Source of the DNA: Macquaria australasica
Taxonomy: Eukaryota; Chordata; Actinopteri; Centrarchiformes; Percichthyidae
Length of the DNA stretch: 64,000 nt
Reading direction: 5' to 3'
NCBI GenBank assembly: GCA_005408345.1
Contig: SEMN01000151.1
Span: 124,001 to 188,000 of the forward strand
Part shown: piece after piece, positions 12,618 through 24,639 of the stretch
Position numbering within the stretch: the first letter of the stretch is position 1
Layout of the letters: the number at the start of each line of letters is the position of its first letter
Made by a program: the position numbers and the translations under genes
Notes under the pieces: generated by a model
What the model was told of the DNA's origin: nothing
Database searches by the model: none
Seen by the model: only the letters and a program-made list of their open reading frames with translations

Positions 12618-14315
12618 TTAGGTCTTGTCATGGTCTTGGTTGGCACTGGTCTTGATTTTGCCCTCGTTTTGAGATTCTTGACGATGGAGGAGTTTCTCTC
12701 CTCTTTTCACTTTAGCCACGTACTCTGCTTTTTCTCTCATGGTTATCAGGGACTGAACTCGTTGCTTCCATCCTGACTTTGCCTCAGATTTCTCTCCCTC
12801 TATAAGCATGTCAATGTAATCTGGAGCAGAGAGAGGATCTGGCTTCAGTGCTATGTCTTTAAGTCTGTTTAGACACTTAGCAGACCTCTCCATCAGTTTC
12901 ATCACCTCAGCCTGCACACCATCATATTCAGCCCTCAGTTTTCCAACCAATGCTTCAACAGGCATCTTAGCCTCTGAGGCTTCCAGGTACTTTTCTTTCA
13001 GCTCTTTCACTGTTCGTTTTTCTTTAACTTCCTTATACTCCCATTTGTACTTCTGATTAAAATGTACGCTCCAAGTACATTTGCGTGGACACTGAGTACA
13101 GTATCCATTTGAACCTATTGCACAACACTGTCTTTTATCTGCATCATTGGGTATTGCACAGGGATAGTGACAGGTAACAAAACACTGCTGGCAGTTGGTG
13201 ATGTATTTTCCATTACCAGAAATATCTTCTTGAATAGGTTTTCTGACAGTGACTTCAAACTCAAAGTTCTCATTTCTGCTGATCTCTGCCTCGTGCTCCT
13301 TCAGTTTTTCACTTGTCTCCTTTATCTCCTCCAGCTTGGCTAAACCAAGTTGAACCTGCTTGTGCAAATTTTCAACTGAATTCTCGAGCTGCTTTCTTTC
13401 TCTGAGGACCTCCTTCGTCAAAGTCAAGCTTTTGGTTTCTATGAGATTCAAAGCAACAAAGAACCTCTTCATGCTTTTTGTCCCCATGTTCCAAAACATC
13501 TGATCAAAGCCTCCATCTTCATCTTCATCATCCCCACTCATGCTGCCTGCTGCAGATGATTTGTTGTCTGCAAACAACGCTGAATTATTGAATTTGAAGT
13601 GAACTGGCAGCCCGTCTCTTGTTTTAGGACATGGGACACCTGAAGCATTGATTGCCTCTAGAACTGGTGGGCGCTGGCCGTCTGCGAATGTCACCAGAAC
13701 CCTGATGTTCTCTGCCACATCTTTGCCAAAGATTGAGAGCACAGAATCAAACACATATTTCTGTGATGGTGTGAGTCGAGCTAAAGAAGCCTGAGCTACG
13801 AAACACACAGCATCAATTTCACTGACACCAAGATCAGCAGAGAACAGATTACGCAGCTGTTCTGTGATCTCCTCGTCTCTTTCTATGCCTCTTGTATCTC
13901 CAAAACCTGGAGTGTCCACGATGGTCAGAGAGTAGTCTACTTTAAAACCCTCCTGGTGGTGGATTTTGTACACAGTGACTTCAGAAGTCTGGCTTTCAGC
14001 TTGTGATTTTGACTGACCCTCATCAACTAACTTAAACCGATATGAATCCTCCCATTCAACACCTAGAATGTAATTGATCATCCCATTGATGAGAGTTGAC
14101 TTCCCAGCACCAGTTGCTCCGAGAACCATTATGGTGCGATTATGTTTAGTGGACTCTTTCCCAAAACTGAAACGCTTACACCCAGCGTCAATTTGTTCTT
14201 CTCTTAGTGAAATTTTATAAACAGGGAGAGGCCCTGTCTGGGCTTTTAGCAGTTTGCTTTTTGATTTAACAACATCAGCAAGCCGTTTATGGCCTTTGCC
14301 AGAAAAAAAATTCAT
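12618..14315 (-). CDS. septin/AIG1/Toc-like P-loop GTPase with Cys-rich and coiled-coil C-terminus (copy 1)
   Basis: A single coding exon of 565 aa. The P-loop GATGAGKS is at residues 66-73. A conserved Thr-rich switch I segment (SQTSEVTVYKI) lies near 108-118, and the G3 motif DTPGFGD is at 134-140. TFAD at 209-212 occupies the G4 position, where a Lys would be expected, and NNSALFAD is a likely G5. An acidic insert follows (GDDEDEDGG), then helices. An eight-Cys module near 380-415 has spacing C-x2-C-x3-C-x3-C-x10-C-x8-C-x2-C-x3-C. The rest is a Lys/Glu-rich coiled coil. There is no signal peptide or membrane span, so a cytosolic location is likely. The module is colinear with the C-terminal half of the 30446-35164 product and nearly identical in the G domain to the gene at 41136-42998. 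The G domain resembles the AIG1/GIMAP/Toc branch, and function is unknown. The stop codon runs straight into an AATAAA-like sequence. Confidence 0.85.
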   Translation of the reverse strand: MNFFSGKGHKRLADVVKSKSKLLKAQTGPLPVYKISLREEQIDAGCKRFSFGKESTKHNRTIMVLGATGAGKSTLINGMINYILGVEWEDSYRFKLVDEGQSKSQAESQTSEVTVYKIHHQEGFKVDYSLTIVDTPGFGDTRGIERDEEITEQLRNLFSADLGVSEIDAVCFVAQASLARLTPSQKYVFDSVLSIFGKDVAENIRVLVTFADGQRPPVLEAINASGVPCPKTRDGLPVHFKFNNSALFADNKSSAAGSMSGDDEDEDGGFDQMFWNMGTKSMKRFFVALNLIETKSLTLTKEVLRERKQLENSVENLHKQVQLGLAKLEEIKETSEKLKEHEAEISRNENFEFEVTVRKPIQEDISGNGKYITNCQQCFVTCHYPCAIPNDADKRQCCAIGSNGYCTQCPRKCTWSVHFNQKYKWEYKEVKEKRTVKELKEKYLEASEAKMPVEALVGKLRAEYDGVQAEVMKLMERSAKCLNRLKDIALKPDPLSAPDYIDMLIEGEKSEAKSGWKQRVQSLITMREKAEYVAKVKRGEKLLHRQESQNEGKIKTSANQDHDKT

Positions 14316-14852
14316 AATTTGTTTTTGATGTACTAAATTTACAATCAGATACCAGGTCCAGCCCTGTGAAGAGGTAGACTAAACAACATTTGAGTCTTGC
14401 AGTCTGTGCAGTGAAAGTGTATGTCTTCTGCTCTTGGAGTGAATGAAGTGCTCTCAGGCCCAAATCTGCAAAAGATAAAAATGTACATAAATAAAAATGC
14501 ACAGAATTCAGTTACCATGACACAGTTGCAGTTACCATGACAGTGAGTGCACCATTCTGTGGTCCCCATTGCTACTAGTGCAGCATGAAAACTAATACCG
14601 GCTCAGATCACTATGACTAATATTAAAATTAAGTAGGGCACAGATACCAGTGTATGTCAAGAAATATTAATGTGAAAAAAAATATTTTAAACTGGCACTG
14701 GTCAGTGATCAGGCCCTAATAATGACTCTGTTCCATTAAGTGTCCCAGTGAGCCAACATGCACAATACTGGGACGCTGGACCTGTCATCAATTACACCTG
14801 TGCTTTTTCTGCTTTGACACGTCAAAATGTATGCTGTGAACAAGGTCTACTA

Positions 14853-15090
14853 GTCAAGTCAATTTATTTACATAGCCCAGTATCACAAATCACAATTTGC
14901 CTCAAGGGGCTTTACAATCTGTACAACATACAACCCCCTCTACAAATCTATGGAAAAGGTCCCAAAGTCAGTGTGATGGCTGTGACTGCCTACCTGCCCG
15001 AGGAAGCCAAGTGAGCACCAGTACAAGCTGCCTAAGACAATCAGAAGACTCAAGGGAGGAAAGCCTGCAGGAGTAAAGACAAGACTTAAT
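14853..15090 (+). mobile_element. SINE copy of the 'CAAGTCAATTTATTTA...ATCACAAATCACA' fish type
   Basis: It contains the words CATAGCCCAGTATCACAAAT and TTTGCCTCAAGGGGCTTTAC. A second, differently diverged copy is at 17143-17510. This is a dispersed element common in percomorph fish; the exact family name is not certain. Confidence 0.6.
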
Positions 15091-15949
15091 TCAAGGAAAT
15101 GCTATTAGTATTAGAATATCATTGAGATGTAAGAGACAGAATGAAATAAAGGTTATCATTAGATTAGATAGGAGGAGACAACGAGGGAAACAGACACAGG
15201 TGAGTAACAAGACACAGGTGAAAACCATCAACTGGAGGGAAAAGAACAAAGACAGGAAATAAAAGGCACACAAGAAAACAAGAACAGTGATTTCAAAATA
15301 AAACAGGAAACAACAAGACAAAAAAACACAGAGTCCTAGGGATCATGCCACTTTATTGATCCCGTGAGGGAATCAGTGACTGCTACCCAAACAACATGAT
15401 ACTGAAAACACACTCCTTATGCTTAAGTCATGATTGTCAGTGTTTGACTTTATTTTATCAATTTTCATATGTGGTGGTTATGATTGCTAGGATATTATTT
15501 TTATTCTTCTGTGCTCTTTATAAAATAATTTATTTATGAAATCACATGTATTATAAAGAGACTTAGTAATAAAAAGAAAACTATTTTTATATATTTGTGT
15601 CTTTCTCACCGTGTTGGTGTGGAATCTGAACCTAGAATAAATTGATGTTAGCAGCCTTAAACCTGTTACAGTTACTATTCATGTTTCTAAAAAAAAAATC
15701 CAAGCAAATGGCAAACAAAATATATGTTGTCACTAAGATTTAATCTGCCTCTTCTAAATGGGGATTTTAATCATTGTGTCTTGAAGTGGTGCAGCATGTA
15801 TGATTATCAACATGTTAATTGCAGCATGAGAGGAAAGTTGGTTCTGGATAACTGCCATACCAATTTGAATCTAAGAAGCTGTCAAACCTCTGCAGAGCCG
15901 ACCATAACTTGTTTAATTGTATCCTAAATACTGACCACTGGTCCAAAGA

Positions 15950-16620
15950 CAGAAACCCAAGAAATCTAATTAATTAATTAAAGCTCCAGGCCCTGATAAG
16001 TTATTGCAAAGAGTGCTTCAATTCTGTATAATTCAGCTTTCTGGTATTTTTAGCATATATTTTATGTGTGTTTTGAATAACACAATACCTGTCATATGGA
16101 AGGAATCTTGAATTATATCTGTCCCCAAAAAGAGGCTGGCCTATGGCCTGTGGCCCTTTACAGTTGATGCAAGGAAGATTTGTGAAAAGATTGTGTTGAA
16201 AAACCTTTATTTGTAGACAAGCAACTTGGTCATTATCAGTTTGCTTGCAGGAGGGCCAGGAGCACAGAGGATGCCGTTCTGTTTAAACTAGAGGAAATGT
16301 ATTGACAGCATCAGTGGAGGCCATTCTGTCAGAATATTAAATAAAAATTCCAGCTCTGCGTTTAATACAGTTCAGGCTCATATTATGGTCCAGAAGTTAT
16401 CAGCTTGTCCTGAAGTAATTTTGTGTTGATTCAGAAATGTTGAGGATGTTTTCTATATGATGTGCAGTGTTAGGAACTACTGTATTTTGGGATGGGATGG
16501 GAATGTTAATGTAACTGACAAAGACATGATAAATAGAATATCCAGAAAAACTCTGAGGCTAGCTGGAATGACAACAAAGAGCACGATGGACTATATTATC
16601 GTTATTATATATTATAGTAT
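15950..16620 (+). pseudogene. degenerate CR1/L2-like LINE reverse-transcriptase remnant
   Basis: Broken frames still show a KAPGPDKL-like RT signature near 15980 and an RRARSTEDAVLFKLEE-like block near 16250. NRISRKTLRLAG, typical of the region after the RT domain in such LINEs, lies near 16535. Stops and frameshifts are frequent, so it is not functional. Confidence 0.5.
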
Positions 16621-16854
16621 ATATTATGAACAGCAATCTACAATGTTACAATTATTTCAATTGCTGTGTCAGAATCTAAATCAATGGTTGATGTTTTATC
16701 TTATTTACTGAATTAATTGACCATCTTCATGGTGAGGTACATTTTGTTATGTCAAGTTGTGAAACTCTGCCCCCTCCAAAAACATTGGATGCATGATGCC
16801 CATGCACACAAGTGTTAGAAGTCATATTAAATACATTAAATCTAAGAAACAAAG

Positions 16855-17015
16855 AAAGCTGTTGCTGAAATGAATTACAACAAACCTCTGCTGGCTGTTC
16901 TCAGTCCAGTCGCCCGGCTCAGGATCCAGCTGTTGATATTTCAAAATGCTGCTTGGGATTTACACCTTGTTCTCCAAATTCCTAAAATAAAACAAAGATC
17001 CTTTTTAATGGTCCA
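16855..17015 (-). repeat. segment shared by the intron regions of the GTPase copies
   Basis: The words GCTGAAATGAATTACAACAA and TTTCAAAATGCTGCT recur in the same order at about 26470-26580 and 43530-43670. In those copies the segment lies between the coding exon and the promoter exon, so it marks the remnant of the ancestral intron. Confidence 0.6.
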
Positions 17016-17142
17016 GTTATTCTATTTTAAAGTCCAATTTTTAGTCACATTTAGTCATCCTTTTTGCACACAAAAATAATGTGTGTTTTTTATATTTGTT
17101 GTTAATAGATTTTTATTATTAAAAGAAAGGGGAAAAAAAATA

Positions 17143-17510
17143 AAGTCAAGTGAATTTTATTCATATAGCCCAATATCACAAATCACATTTTGCCTCAAGG
17201 GGGACAATGTGTATAGCATTCAACACCCTCTGTCCTTAGACTCTTGATTCAAATGAGGAAAAAAAACCCAAAAAAACCTTTCAATGGGGAAAAAATGGAA
17301 GAAAGCTCAGGAAGAGCAACAGAGGAGGGATCCCTCTCCCAGGACAGACAGACATGCAATAGATGTCGTTTGTACAGAACAAATTCACAACAGAAAATCA
17401 CGGTATATATAATTATGACGACAAAATGTAGATTGTAAAACATAAGCGGATGGATCCAGGAGGACGATTGAGCAGCTTCAGGCAGCGCCCACTACACCTG
17501 TGTTTGCTTG
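17143..17510 (+). mobile_element. SINE copy, second of this type
   Basis: It opens with AAGTGAATTTTATTCATATA and has the CACAAATCACATTTTGCCTC core. It ends after CAGCTTCAGGCAGCGCCC and is fuller than the copy at 14853. Confidence 0.6.
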
Positions 17511-18239
17511 CTTGCTTGTTCAACAAGCTGAGGTGCAGGACAAGACGTGCGTTAGATCAGGAGTAGACTTTAGCATGAAGCTAATGTGTGTTGTTCACAG
17601 TCTTTGGCTCTGTGGTTTTTGTAGCAGGCTGCTGATTGACTGGTTGTCAGTGTGATAGTATGTCAATGAAATAATGCTGATGTTACTACTTTATGCAAAT
17701 GTGGTTTAAAATGAAGTCATTTGACTGAAAACATACAATTTCATTTCAGCCCTTTTGTGCCCGGGGACTTGCCATCAACACATTATGTGTACCATCAACA
17801 CGTGTCCCACCAAAGGGTGTAGGACTCTGGACCATCGGTAATCTTCATCCTCAAGGAGGGCTACAAGGCTTATATTCTTCCACCATTTGGCAAGTCAAAC
17901 CTTGCCACCATCTTCCCCTAATGGAATATAAACACAGGACGGTATGGGAAGTTGTGGTGACGAGAGCAGTCAGGTTTGAATGTCCTATTGGGTTTTCTGC
18001 TGCAGGAAACACTGAGTGATATTAACCCGGCCTTGTCCAGCTCTGGCAACATCAGTGAGTTTACAGAAATAGTGATGAGCTTCATAGTAAGGCATGCCAA
18101 CAATATCATCCCTTCGGTGACTGGACTACAGTGACAGAACCACAGGTAGATTGATCCATCCACACTGCTTTGAACAAACATACTGCTGCTTACAACTCGG
18201 GACTTGCTACTGGATGGGAAGTGTAATCAAATACACCAA

Positions 18240-18640
18240 GCAAAAGTATAAGGATGGGTTAGAATCTCAGTCACAAGGCAGTTCAGCCCTCAATACCATA
18301 ATCCCTGCCAGGCTGGGTGCTAAACTAATGGACCTCCAGGATTCTGGACTTCTGGACTGTACCCAGGTGATCTTGGTGACAAGTCACCCCTCCATACTCT
18401 TCATCCTCAATACAGGTGCCCCCCAAGGTTGTGTACTTAGCACCCTGCTGTACTCACCATACATGCATGACTGTGTAGCCAGGAACAGCTCTAACCCCAT
18501 CGTCAAGTTTGCTGATGACAAAGTAGTGACAAGCCAGATCACCAACGATGATAAGGCCTTGCAGAAGACCATAGCAACATGTCTCCCACCTCAGAAAGAC
18601 GAAGCAGCGCCTTTGCCACCTGAGACAGCTTAAGAGATTC
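18240..18640 (+). pseudogene. LINE reverse-transcriptase fragment
   Basis: One frame reads TGAPQGCVLSTLLYSPYMHD and then VKFADDKVV. These are the RT 4 and RT 5 motifs (PQG and the catalytic F/YADD box) of CR1/L2/Rex-type fish LINEs. The flanks from about 17740 are probably further decayed parts of the same element. It is truncated and the second half is out of frame. Confidence 0.65.
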
Positions 18641-19016
18641 AAAATCTCTCTGGGGGTCCTAAAAACCTTCTCCTGTGGTGCGGTGGAAAGCATCTTAACA
18701 GGGGGCATCACTGTTCTGTCTCTCCTACAACAACGGACACAGGCATGCTCCCACTCATACACACACTATTCTGTCACCTGCAGTTACTGCAGTTTAGTGG
18801 CCTCTAGTGGCGGATACATGTGTGCTGTCTCCTGTTTATAGGTTTCCTTTTAAATAAAGTTTCAGTTTGAAGACTCCATTTTGTTGGAGAGCCACATTGG
18901 AGAGGGCTGCATGTTTGTATCTGCCTCCATCCTCTTTGTTTGCGCCCTTGACAAGGCATAATCTGTGGGTACATTTGTTCAGGGTTACACTGTACATGTG
19001 CAGGCTTTATTTAGAC

Positions 19017-20010
19017 CAGGCTTTCCCAAAATGGGTCACGGACCTGTTTTCATTGAGTCGCCATGGGTCACAGAGTAAAATGCACAACAATGCTATGATA
19101 TGTGGATTCATACGCTGGTCTCTGCGGGGCTGTTTACATCACGTTTTCACGTTCAGTGTCACGCTCTCACGCTGCCCAAACAATTCTCAGGCCAAAACAC
19201 TGCGACAGCACCAGAGATGAACAGGTGAGCGTACAGTGGTTACGTACTGTAACCCCCCTTCTATGAGTACAGGCTGTTAAATTACTCTGTTTGGTCTGTG
19301 ATATGTGCACGATGCTTATCACTGTGTTGACAGCTGTTCTGACAGAAAACCCTGCGCTGGAGGGCAGAAGGCGTTCAACCAAGCTAATGAGTGAGTGAAA
19401 GAGTGTGTGTGTTCATGTGTACATTTGTGTGTGTGTGTGTGTGTGTGTTCATGTATTGGCTATGTGTCTGCAGTAGGATGGGTTCTTGTGTTCTTTTGTT
19501 TCTTTCTGGTTCTTGCTACTTGTGAACATTCAATAAAACGGTGTAGTTTTGATAGTGGAAATAACACGTCTTTGACTTTCATTAGTGAATGAACCTGTGT
19601 GCCCATTTTAGGGTCAGTGTTTGTCTAATATTGTGAAATTGTGAGTATTTCCCAGGGTGGTGTAGTCAGGCTATATCCTTAAATCTTACAATATAAGGTC
19701 CCACTCTCGCCACATGTATAAGGTGCACACTTTTTTAAACCCTGGTGGTGAATTGAGTCCACATGTGCACGTGATAAAGTGCGCATGCTCGTATGCATGA
19801 TTAAGCCCAGGGGCCATGGCATCAAAATCTCACTCCAGTCAGGTACCTAAAGATGGCAACCCTGGCATTCATGGTTTGTTGTGTTCTTTATTAGTAGTTT
19901 ATAAATGTAGATGTTATGGCAATTTATGATGTATTTTTGTAAGTTTGGGTCCCGGAGAGAAACCAAATGTCTCTTTTGGGTCTTGAGCTGAAAAAGTTTG
20001 GGAACCCCTG
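19017..20010. mobile_element. non-autonomous hAT element with 8-bp target duplication
   Basis: The left end is CAGGCTTTCCCAAAATGGG. The right end, reverse-complemented, is CAGGGGTTCCCAAACTTTTT, a hAT/Charlie-type terminus. Flanks ATTTAGAC (19009-19016) and ATTTAGAT (20011-20018) match at 7 of 8 bases. It carries an internal GT microsatellite (19419-19446) and no transposase frame. Confidence 0.7.
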
Positions 20011-22120
20011 ATTTAGATAATTGGACAACTTTGGGATGTGCGTTTGCTTTTATTTGTTTTATTTATTGATTGCATACAGATTTGGGTAGCTATCATTGTT
20101 TAGAATTTACACGTCTTTGTATTGTTTCAGTTTCACACCGCTTCCAATAAAACAATGTCAAGTCAGCTCCTATCTAACTCGCTGCATAGCCATGCACGTG
20201 AACGCGCGGTGAGGGCAGAAGAATCACCAACTGGCTTGATAATGAAAAAAGACGTGAGGCAAGGGGGATGACATCCAGCAAAGATTCCAGTCGTAAATAT
20301 AAAACAGGTTTAAAATAAGGCAGATGGTATTAGCACCCAAGTGTCTGTAGCCAACAATGCTATTTGCACCCGGGTGTATATAGCATGGCAGAGACAAGCA
20401 CCCATGCAGGTGTCCATGGGCGCTATTTGCACCTGGGGTGGAATAGCCCTGTCGTCAAAAACCACCCGTGGCTGACAATAGACAAACTGTGGCCCGCACT
20501 AAACCCCTGCAGCCGGAAATAGACAACACCCGTGGTCGTTCATAACCACTTTGTTGATGCTGCACATGGGAGAAGTTAGCCCTGAGAAGTGCCTAAACCT
20601 AACCAAACTGCGATCATTTCACAACGTTAACCACGTGTTAGAAAGCCTTAGGTTTCTCCGTTACATTTTTAGGTGGAACGCCGTCCTGTTCTGACGGCCC
20701 GTCTGCCTGCGCAGAGAGCAGCTGCGCACATGCCCCTCAAATCGGGTTGTGGGTTGCCAGGTTGCGGTGATAGAGGGGTTGAAATTGTATGTGTGTAGAT
20801 TGTGTTTCATAGACGATCTGGCAACTTGGGTGACGTAAGACAAACGTCCAAAACTTATGTGTATGACGAGTATTCATATCAAAGTTTGAGGGCAAATTAC
20901 GGGAGTGTCCCGGGAGAAACAACAGTACGGGAGGGAGCTGGGAGATGGCCTTGAATTATGGGAGAAACCCGGGAAAATGGTAGTGCTGGCCGGTCTGGCA
21001 TCAGCCGTCTCGTGTGGAAACGGGCAGAGACGGTTGGCCCTTTCTTCGATATCTGAGATCAGTAATATCATGAAAATACTCTCTTCATTATTTCTATGTC
21101 AATGTTGGAACACAATTTTAAGTTTTAACTGTTACGAGACAAAATGGCGACTGAAAATTTCTTCATGTCAGTTTAATCCTTTAAAGTCGTGTAGTAGTCC
21201 TCTGCTATCTAATTGTAGTCTGAAATACATTTCAGTGTAACTGCGCATTGTAGTTTATTTAAAAAAAAAAAAAACATTTTTGAGGACAAATTATAGACGC
21301 AAACTTTACGCTAACGTTAGGCACTAGCACTTAGCTAAGCCGGTTCAATACAACGCCGTGGTGTCCTAACGTTACGCCGGTGTGACAAGATGCAGCTAAC
21401 GTTAGTTCAGTGTCGGAGTCTGTGCGCTCGCTGAGCCGAAACACTGGACAGCAGTGTCAAGATTTTATTAATTCTGCGCTATTGAAGCACAGATGAAAAC
21501 AGGAAAAATAGTGTTTAACTTTAAGTTATGTTTTCTGAAACAGAGCCCGCTGTCGGACAAACTGTCGCGTCCAAAGCGATGTTGTGAGATATTTTTCACC
21601 GTGAATTTAGTGACATCTTGCAATGCGCGGTGTATTAATGTTGTGTCGAGTTCTGCATGCACCTCGCGGGACAGTGCACGAGTTCTGAGAGAGTTCTGCA
21701 AACCGTATACAGCTGTTTCTACGCACCTCCCCTGCTGATTTTGAGTGATTATTGTGAATGTTCTGATTAATAAATGTGAATAAGTAATGCTTTGTTTGTG
21801 ATGACAGTCTTGTTTAGTTTTAACAGCTAGCACCTAGGCGTTGTCCAATGAGCTCCAGGAACTGTGGATTTTTGATGCATTCCATCATACCAGAGAAGAT
21901 GAGGCCACGAGATGTGATAGTGTTAGTGAGTTACTTTCTACAGCCTCAGTTGTCTGACAGCGAAACAACCAATCACAGCAGCATAGAGCTTAGAGCGTCC
22001 CTCCGGTTGTAAACAATGCAAGTTTAGCAGGTATGTTTAACAATGCAACTGGAAGATGGCTGCCACTGCCTTTCCCTGTGCAGATCCTCCCTACAGTCCT
22101 CCAAAAATCACCTAAATATA
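20011..22120. other. unassigned intronic sequence with local GC-rich tracts
   Basis: It includes short reiterated words around 20330-20560 (CACCC and GCTATTTGCACC variants) and a small inverted pair, GGTTGCCAGGTTG with ATCTGGCAACTTGG, at 20750-20830. A block rich in ACGTTA words lies at 21310-21410. There are no convincing coding exons. Confidence 0.4.
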
Positions 22121-22129
22121 GTGCCATCG

Positions 22130-23560
22130 ATTTGAAATTAAAGACGTACCTGATTCTATTGGACGACCTCTGACCTATATATGCAATCAGTCTTTTCAGA
22201 GAGGTGTTTTTCCTAATAATATGAAATTAGCAAAGGTAATTCCAGTATTTAAAAATGGAGATAAGCACCATATGGACAACTATAGACCGGTATCCCTACT
22301 CAATTTTCAAAAATATTAGAGAAATTATTTGTGAAACAATTGGATCTTTACATTGATAAATATAAATTACTTAGTGAACAACAGGATGGATTTAGGAAAA
22401 ATAGAACTACCACCTGTGCAGTAATGGAGATGGTAGAAGAAATAACAAGGGCAGTTGAACATGATGAGTGTTCTATTGGTGTTTATATTGATCTACAGAA
22501 GGCTTTTGATACTATAGATCACAGTCAATTATTGACAAAATCAGAGAAGTATGGGATAAGAGGTATAGCTTACTGTTGGCTGAAACGCTACGTAGAAAAT
22601 AGACAGCAAAGTGTGCAAATGAATGATGCTGTGTCAGGATTCAGGAGGGTCACCTGTGGAGAACCCCAGGGATCTGTGATTGGTCCAAAACTGTTTATAC
22701 TTTATATTAATGATATTTGCAATGTTACTGATTTGTTAATATTTGTCATTTTTTGCAGACGATATAAATTTATTTTGCTCTGGGAAAAATCTAAAGGACC
22801 TATTGTATTATATTAAAAGGGAGCTGAAAATCCTCAAAACTTGAACTTTGATGTTAATAAATTGTCTCTTAATATTAGAAAAAGTATGTTTTTTTGGAAA
22901 TCAAAAAGAAATTGATATTAAATTAAAAATCTGATCTTGAAATTGAAAGTTTTTGAGACAAAATTCTTAGGGGTTGTGATTGATCATAAACTAACATGGA
23001 AAAAACATATTGACTATGTCAAAAGAAAAACTTCAGTTTTTAGCAATTCAGTATAAATTTAGGGATATATTAAATTATAAGGCCTTGTATATAATTTATT
23101 GTTCAATTATACTTCCTTACATATCTTACTGGAATTGTGGGGGTCAACTTTTAAAACAACTATAAATTCAATAGTTTTACTACAAAAATGAGCCGTACGT
23201 ATTATTAATAAGGCTGGTTATTGTGATCACACTAATCCACTGTTTATAAATTCTCATGTTATAAAATTTAAGGATTTGGTATATTATAAAATAATGCAAA
23301 TAATGTTCAGAGCTAAATCAAAGTCACAGTTATATGCTGTGTGTATATATATGCTATTTATTTTCTTCATTTATATACATTAAATCAATCTAGCAAATAA
23401 ATTATGATAAAATTGGTTATTGTGCTTTTAATAATGGTAGTATAACAAAAAGGCAATGTAAACCTGCATTAACAAACCCGTGTATTGTTAATGGATTCAA
23501 TCTAAATAATTTTTAGTTCATTTTACAGATACTGGATACTTTGATAGATATTGTTGTATT
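22130..23560 (+). pseudogene. LINE fragment with partly open reverse transcriptase
   Basis: From about 22240 the translation shows DNYRPVSLLNF, and then a 161-codon open stretch (22331-22816) with QQDGFRKNRTT, VYIDLQKAFDTIDH, YGIRG and GEPQGSVIGPKLFILYINDI. These are RT blocks 1-4. A frameshift just before the catalytic ADD box and many later stops make it inactive. The decayed 3' part continues to about 23560. It belongs to the CR1/L2-like group. Confidence 0.75.
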
Positions 23561-24123
23561 TGCATCTTTCCTACAAAGAGCACAGTGCTTTACTGTCTTG
23601 TCTTTCACTGATGTTCAATTCTAGCGCCTTTTTAAAAGAATATTCGCAGTCAGTAAAAATATTAACCCAAAAACAAAGTTGGCAGTACCTTTTATTCAAC
23701 CCTGAATAGTTTGTTTCAGGCTGCATATAGCTTTAACAACCTTCACCCATGAGTGGGGCTGTCTTTATCCTGCCTGTGTTGTGCATTAACCTAACTGCAG
23801 GTAAACTGAAACAAGAATACTCTTAATAATGTCTATACCGAGTTTTTGTTTGTGGGAAGCCACAATAAACAAATGATGCATTTTCTGTGGGACAGCATGT
23901 AAAAAACAGATTTTGACAAAACTCAAACTGGAAGCTAAATTGAAGCGAAATTGAGTGTATTTGTTATACTTGAAAAGACGAACTACAAACACAAACATGA
24001 ATAATTCTAAAACTAAAATTAAATCATGTAATTATGTTTATACAACTAATATCTTCACTATCACATAAACACTGAAACATATAAAAACAGTTGACTAACA
24101 GCTCAGTGTGTTGAGCAACTTAC

Positions 24124-24191
24124 CGCTCAGTTTGTCACTGATCAGGAAGGAGGACGAGTTCTGCTTCGGTTCACTCTGTAGCTGCTTTATA
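24124..24191 (-). promoter_or_regulatory. candidate TATA promoter and non-coding exon 1 for GTPase copy 1
   Basis: On the minus strand TATAAA (24186-24191) is followed by about 60 bases ending CTGAGCG at 24124, then donor GTAAGT. The same arrangement (TATAAA, GCAGCTACAGAGTGAAC, CTGAGCG, GTGAGT) occurs at 44724-44796, so it is conserved between the two GTPase loci. Confidence 0.6.
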
Positions 24192-24331
24192 CAGTGTACA
24201 CACACATGCACATGCCAATTTGCTCTCCTCTCCCTCTTCATCTCTGAAAGAACAAGGAAGTTCAATGTCCATAGGGCTGAGATAAACATCACAAGTGAGA
24301 TCATTTCTCAGAAACCCCACCAAGTAAACCT

Positions 24332-24347
24332 GAAAGTGAAAGGAAAA
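24332..24347. promoter_or_regulatory. interferon-stimulated response element-like site (unit B)
   Basis: GAAAGTGAAAGGAAAA matches the IRF/ISRE pattern GAAANNGAAA. It lies about 140 bp upstream of the TATA box at 24186-24191. The same core is kept at 27103 and 45107. Confidence 0.6.
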
Positions 24348-24639
24348 TCACTCCGCTCACTTCGGTCATCAGCAAGCTGACTATCAGACCACAGTTAACC
24401 TCCTGCAGAGAAACTGTGGTCAACACAACTGTTCTACATCAATATAAACCTATTTCTCCATCGTAGTTACAAAAAAGAAACTTGCAGTCTTGATCAGAGG
24501 TCATGAAGACTTCTGAAACAGATTCTGACACCAGGCCACAGTCGTCTTTCCAGCTCCTGACCAAAGGTGCTGGACCAACTTCTTTTGAACAGACACTGGT
24601 GCAGCTAGTGGACCACTGACTCCACATGTGTTTTAATTG

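Larger units (their letters stand above)
14316..24160 (-). other. 5' UTR and expanded first intron of GTPase copy 1 (model)
   Basis: On the minus strand the coding exon is preceded by 5' UTR to an acceptor (TTATCTTTTGCAG) at about 14466. A matching non-coding first exon with donor GTAAGT ends at 24124. If both belong to one transcript the intron is about 9.7 kb. It contains SINE, LINE and hAT insertions plus a segment (16855-17015) that corresponds to the much shorter intron of copy 2 (43530-43670). The splice pairing is inferred from that homology, not proven. Confidence 0.5.
24060..24630 (-). repeat. 5' flanking unit B of the GTPase family
   Basis: Very similar in its upstream part to 26990-27345 and, more distantly, to 44640-45140. 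It is cut off at about 24635 by a LINE. It contains the promoter features listed separately. Confidence 0.7.

Noticed and set aside
12853..13056. Plus-strand frame opposite GTPase copy 1, and similar ones at 41374-41604 and 41797-42051
   Set aside because: Antisense shadows of the real coding exon.
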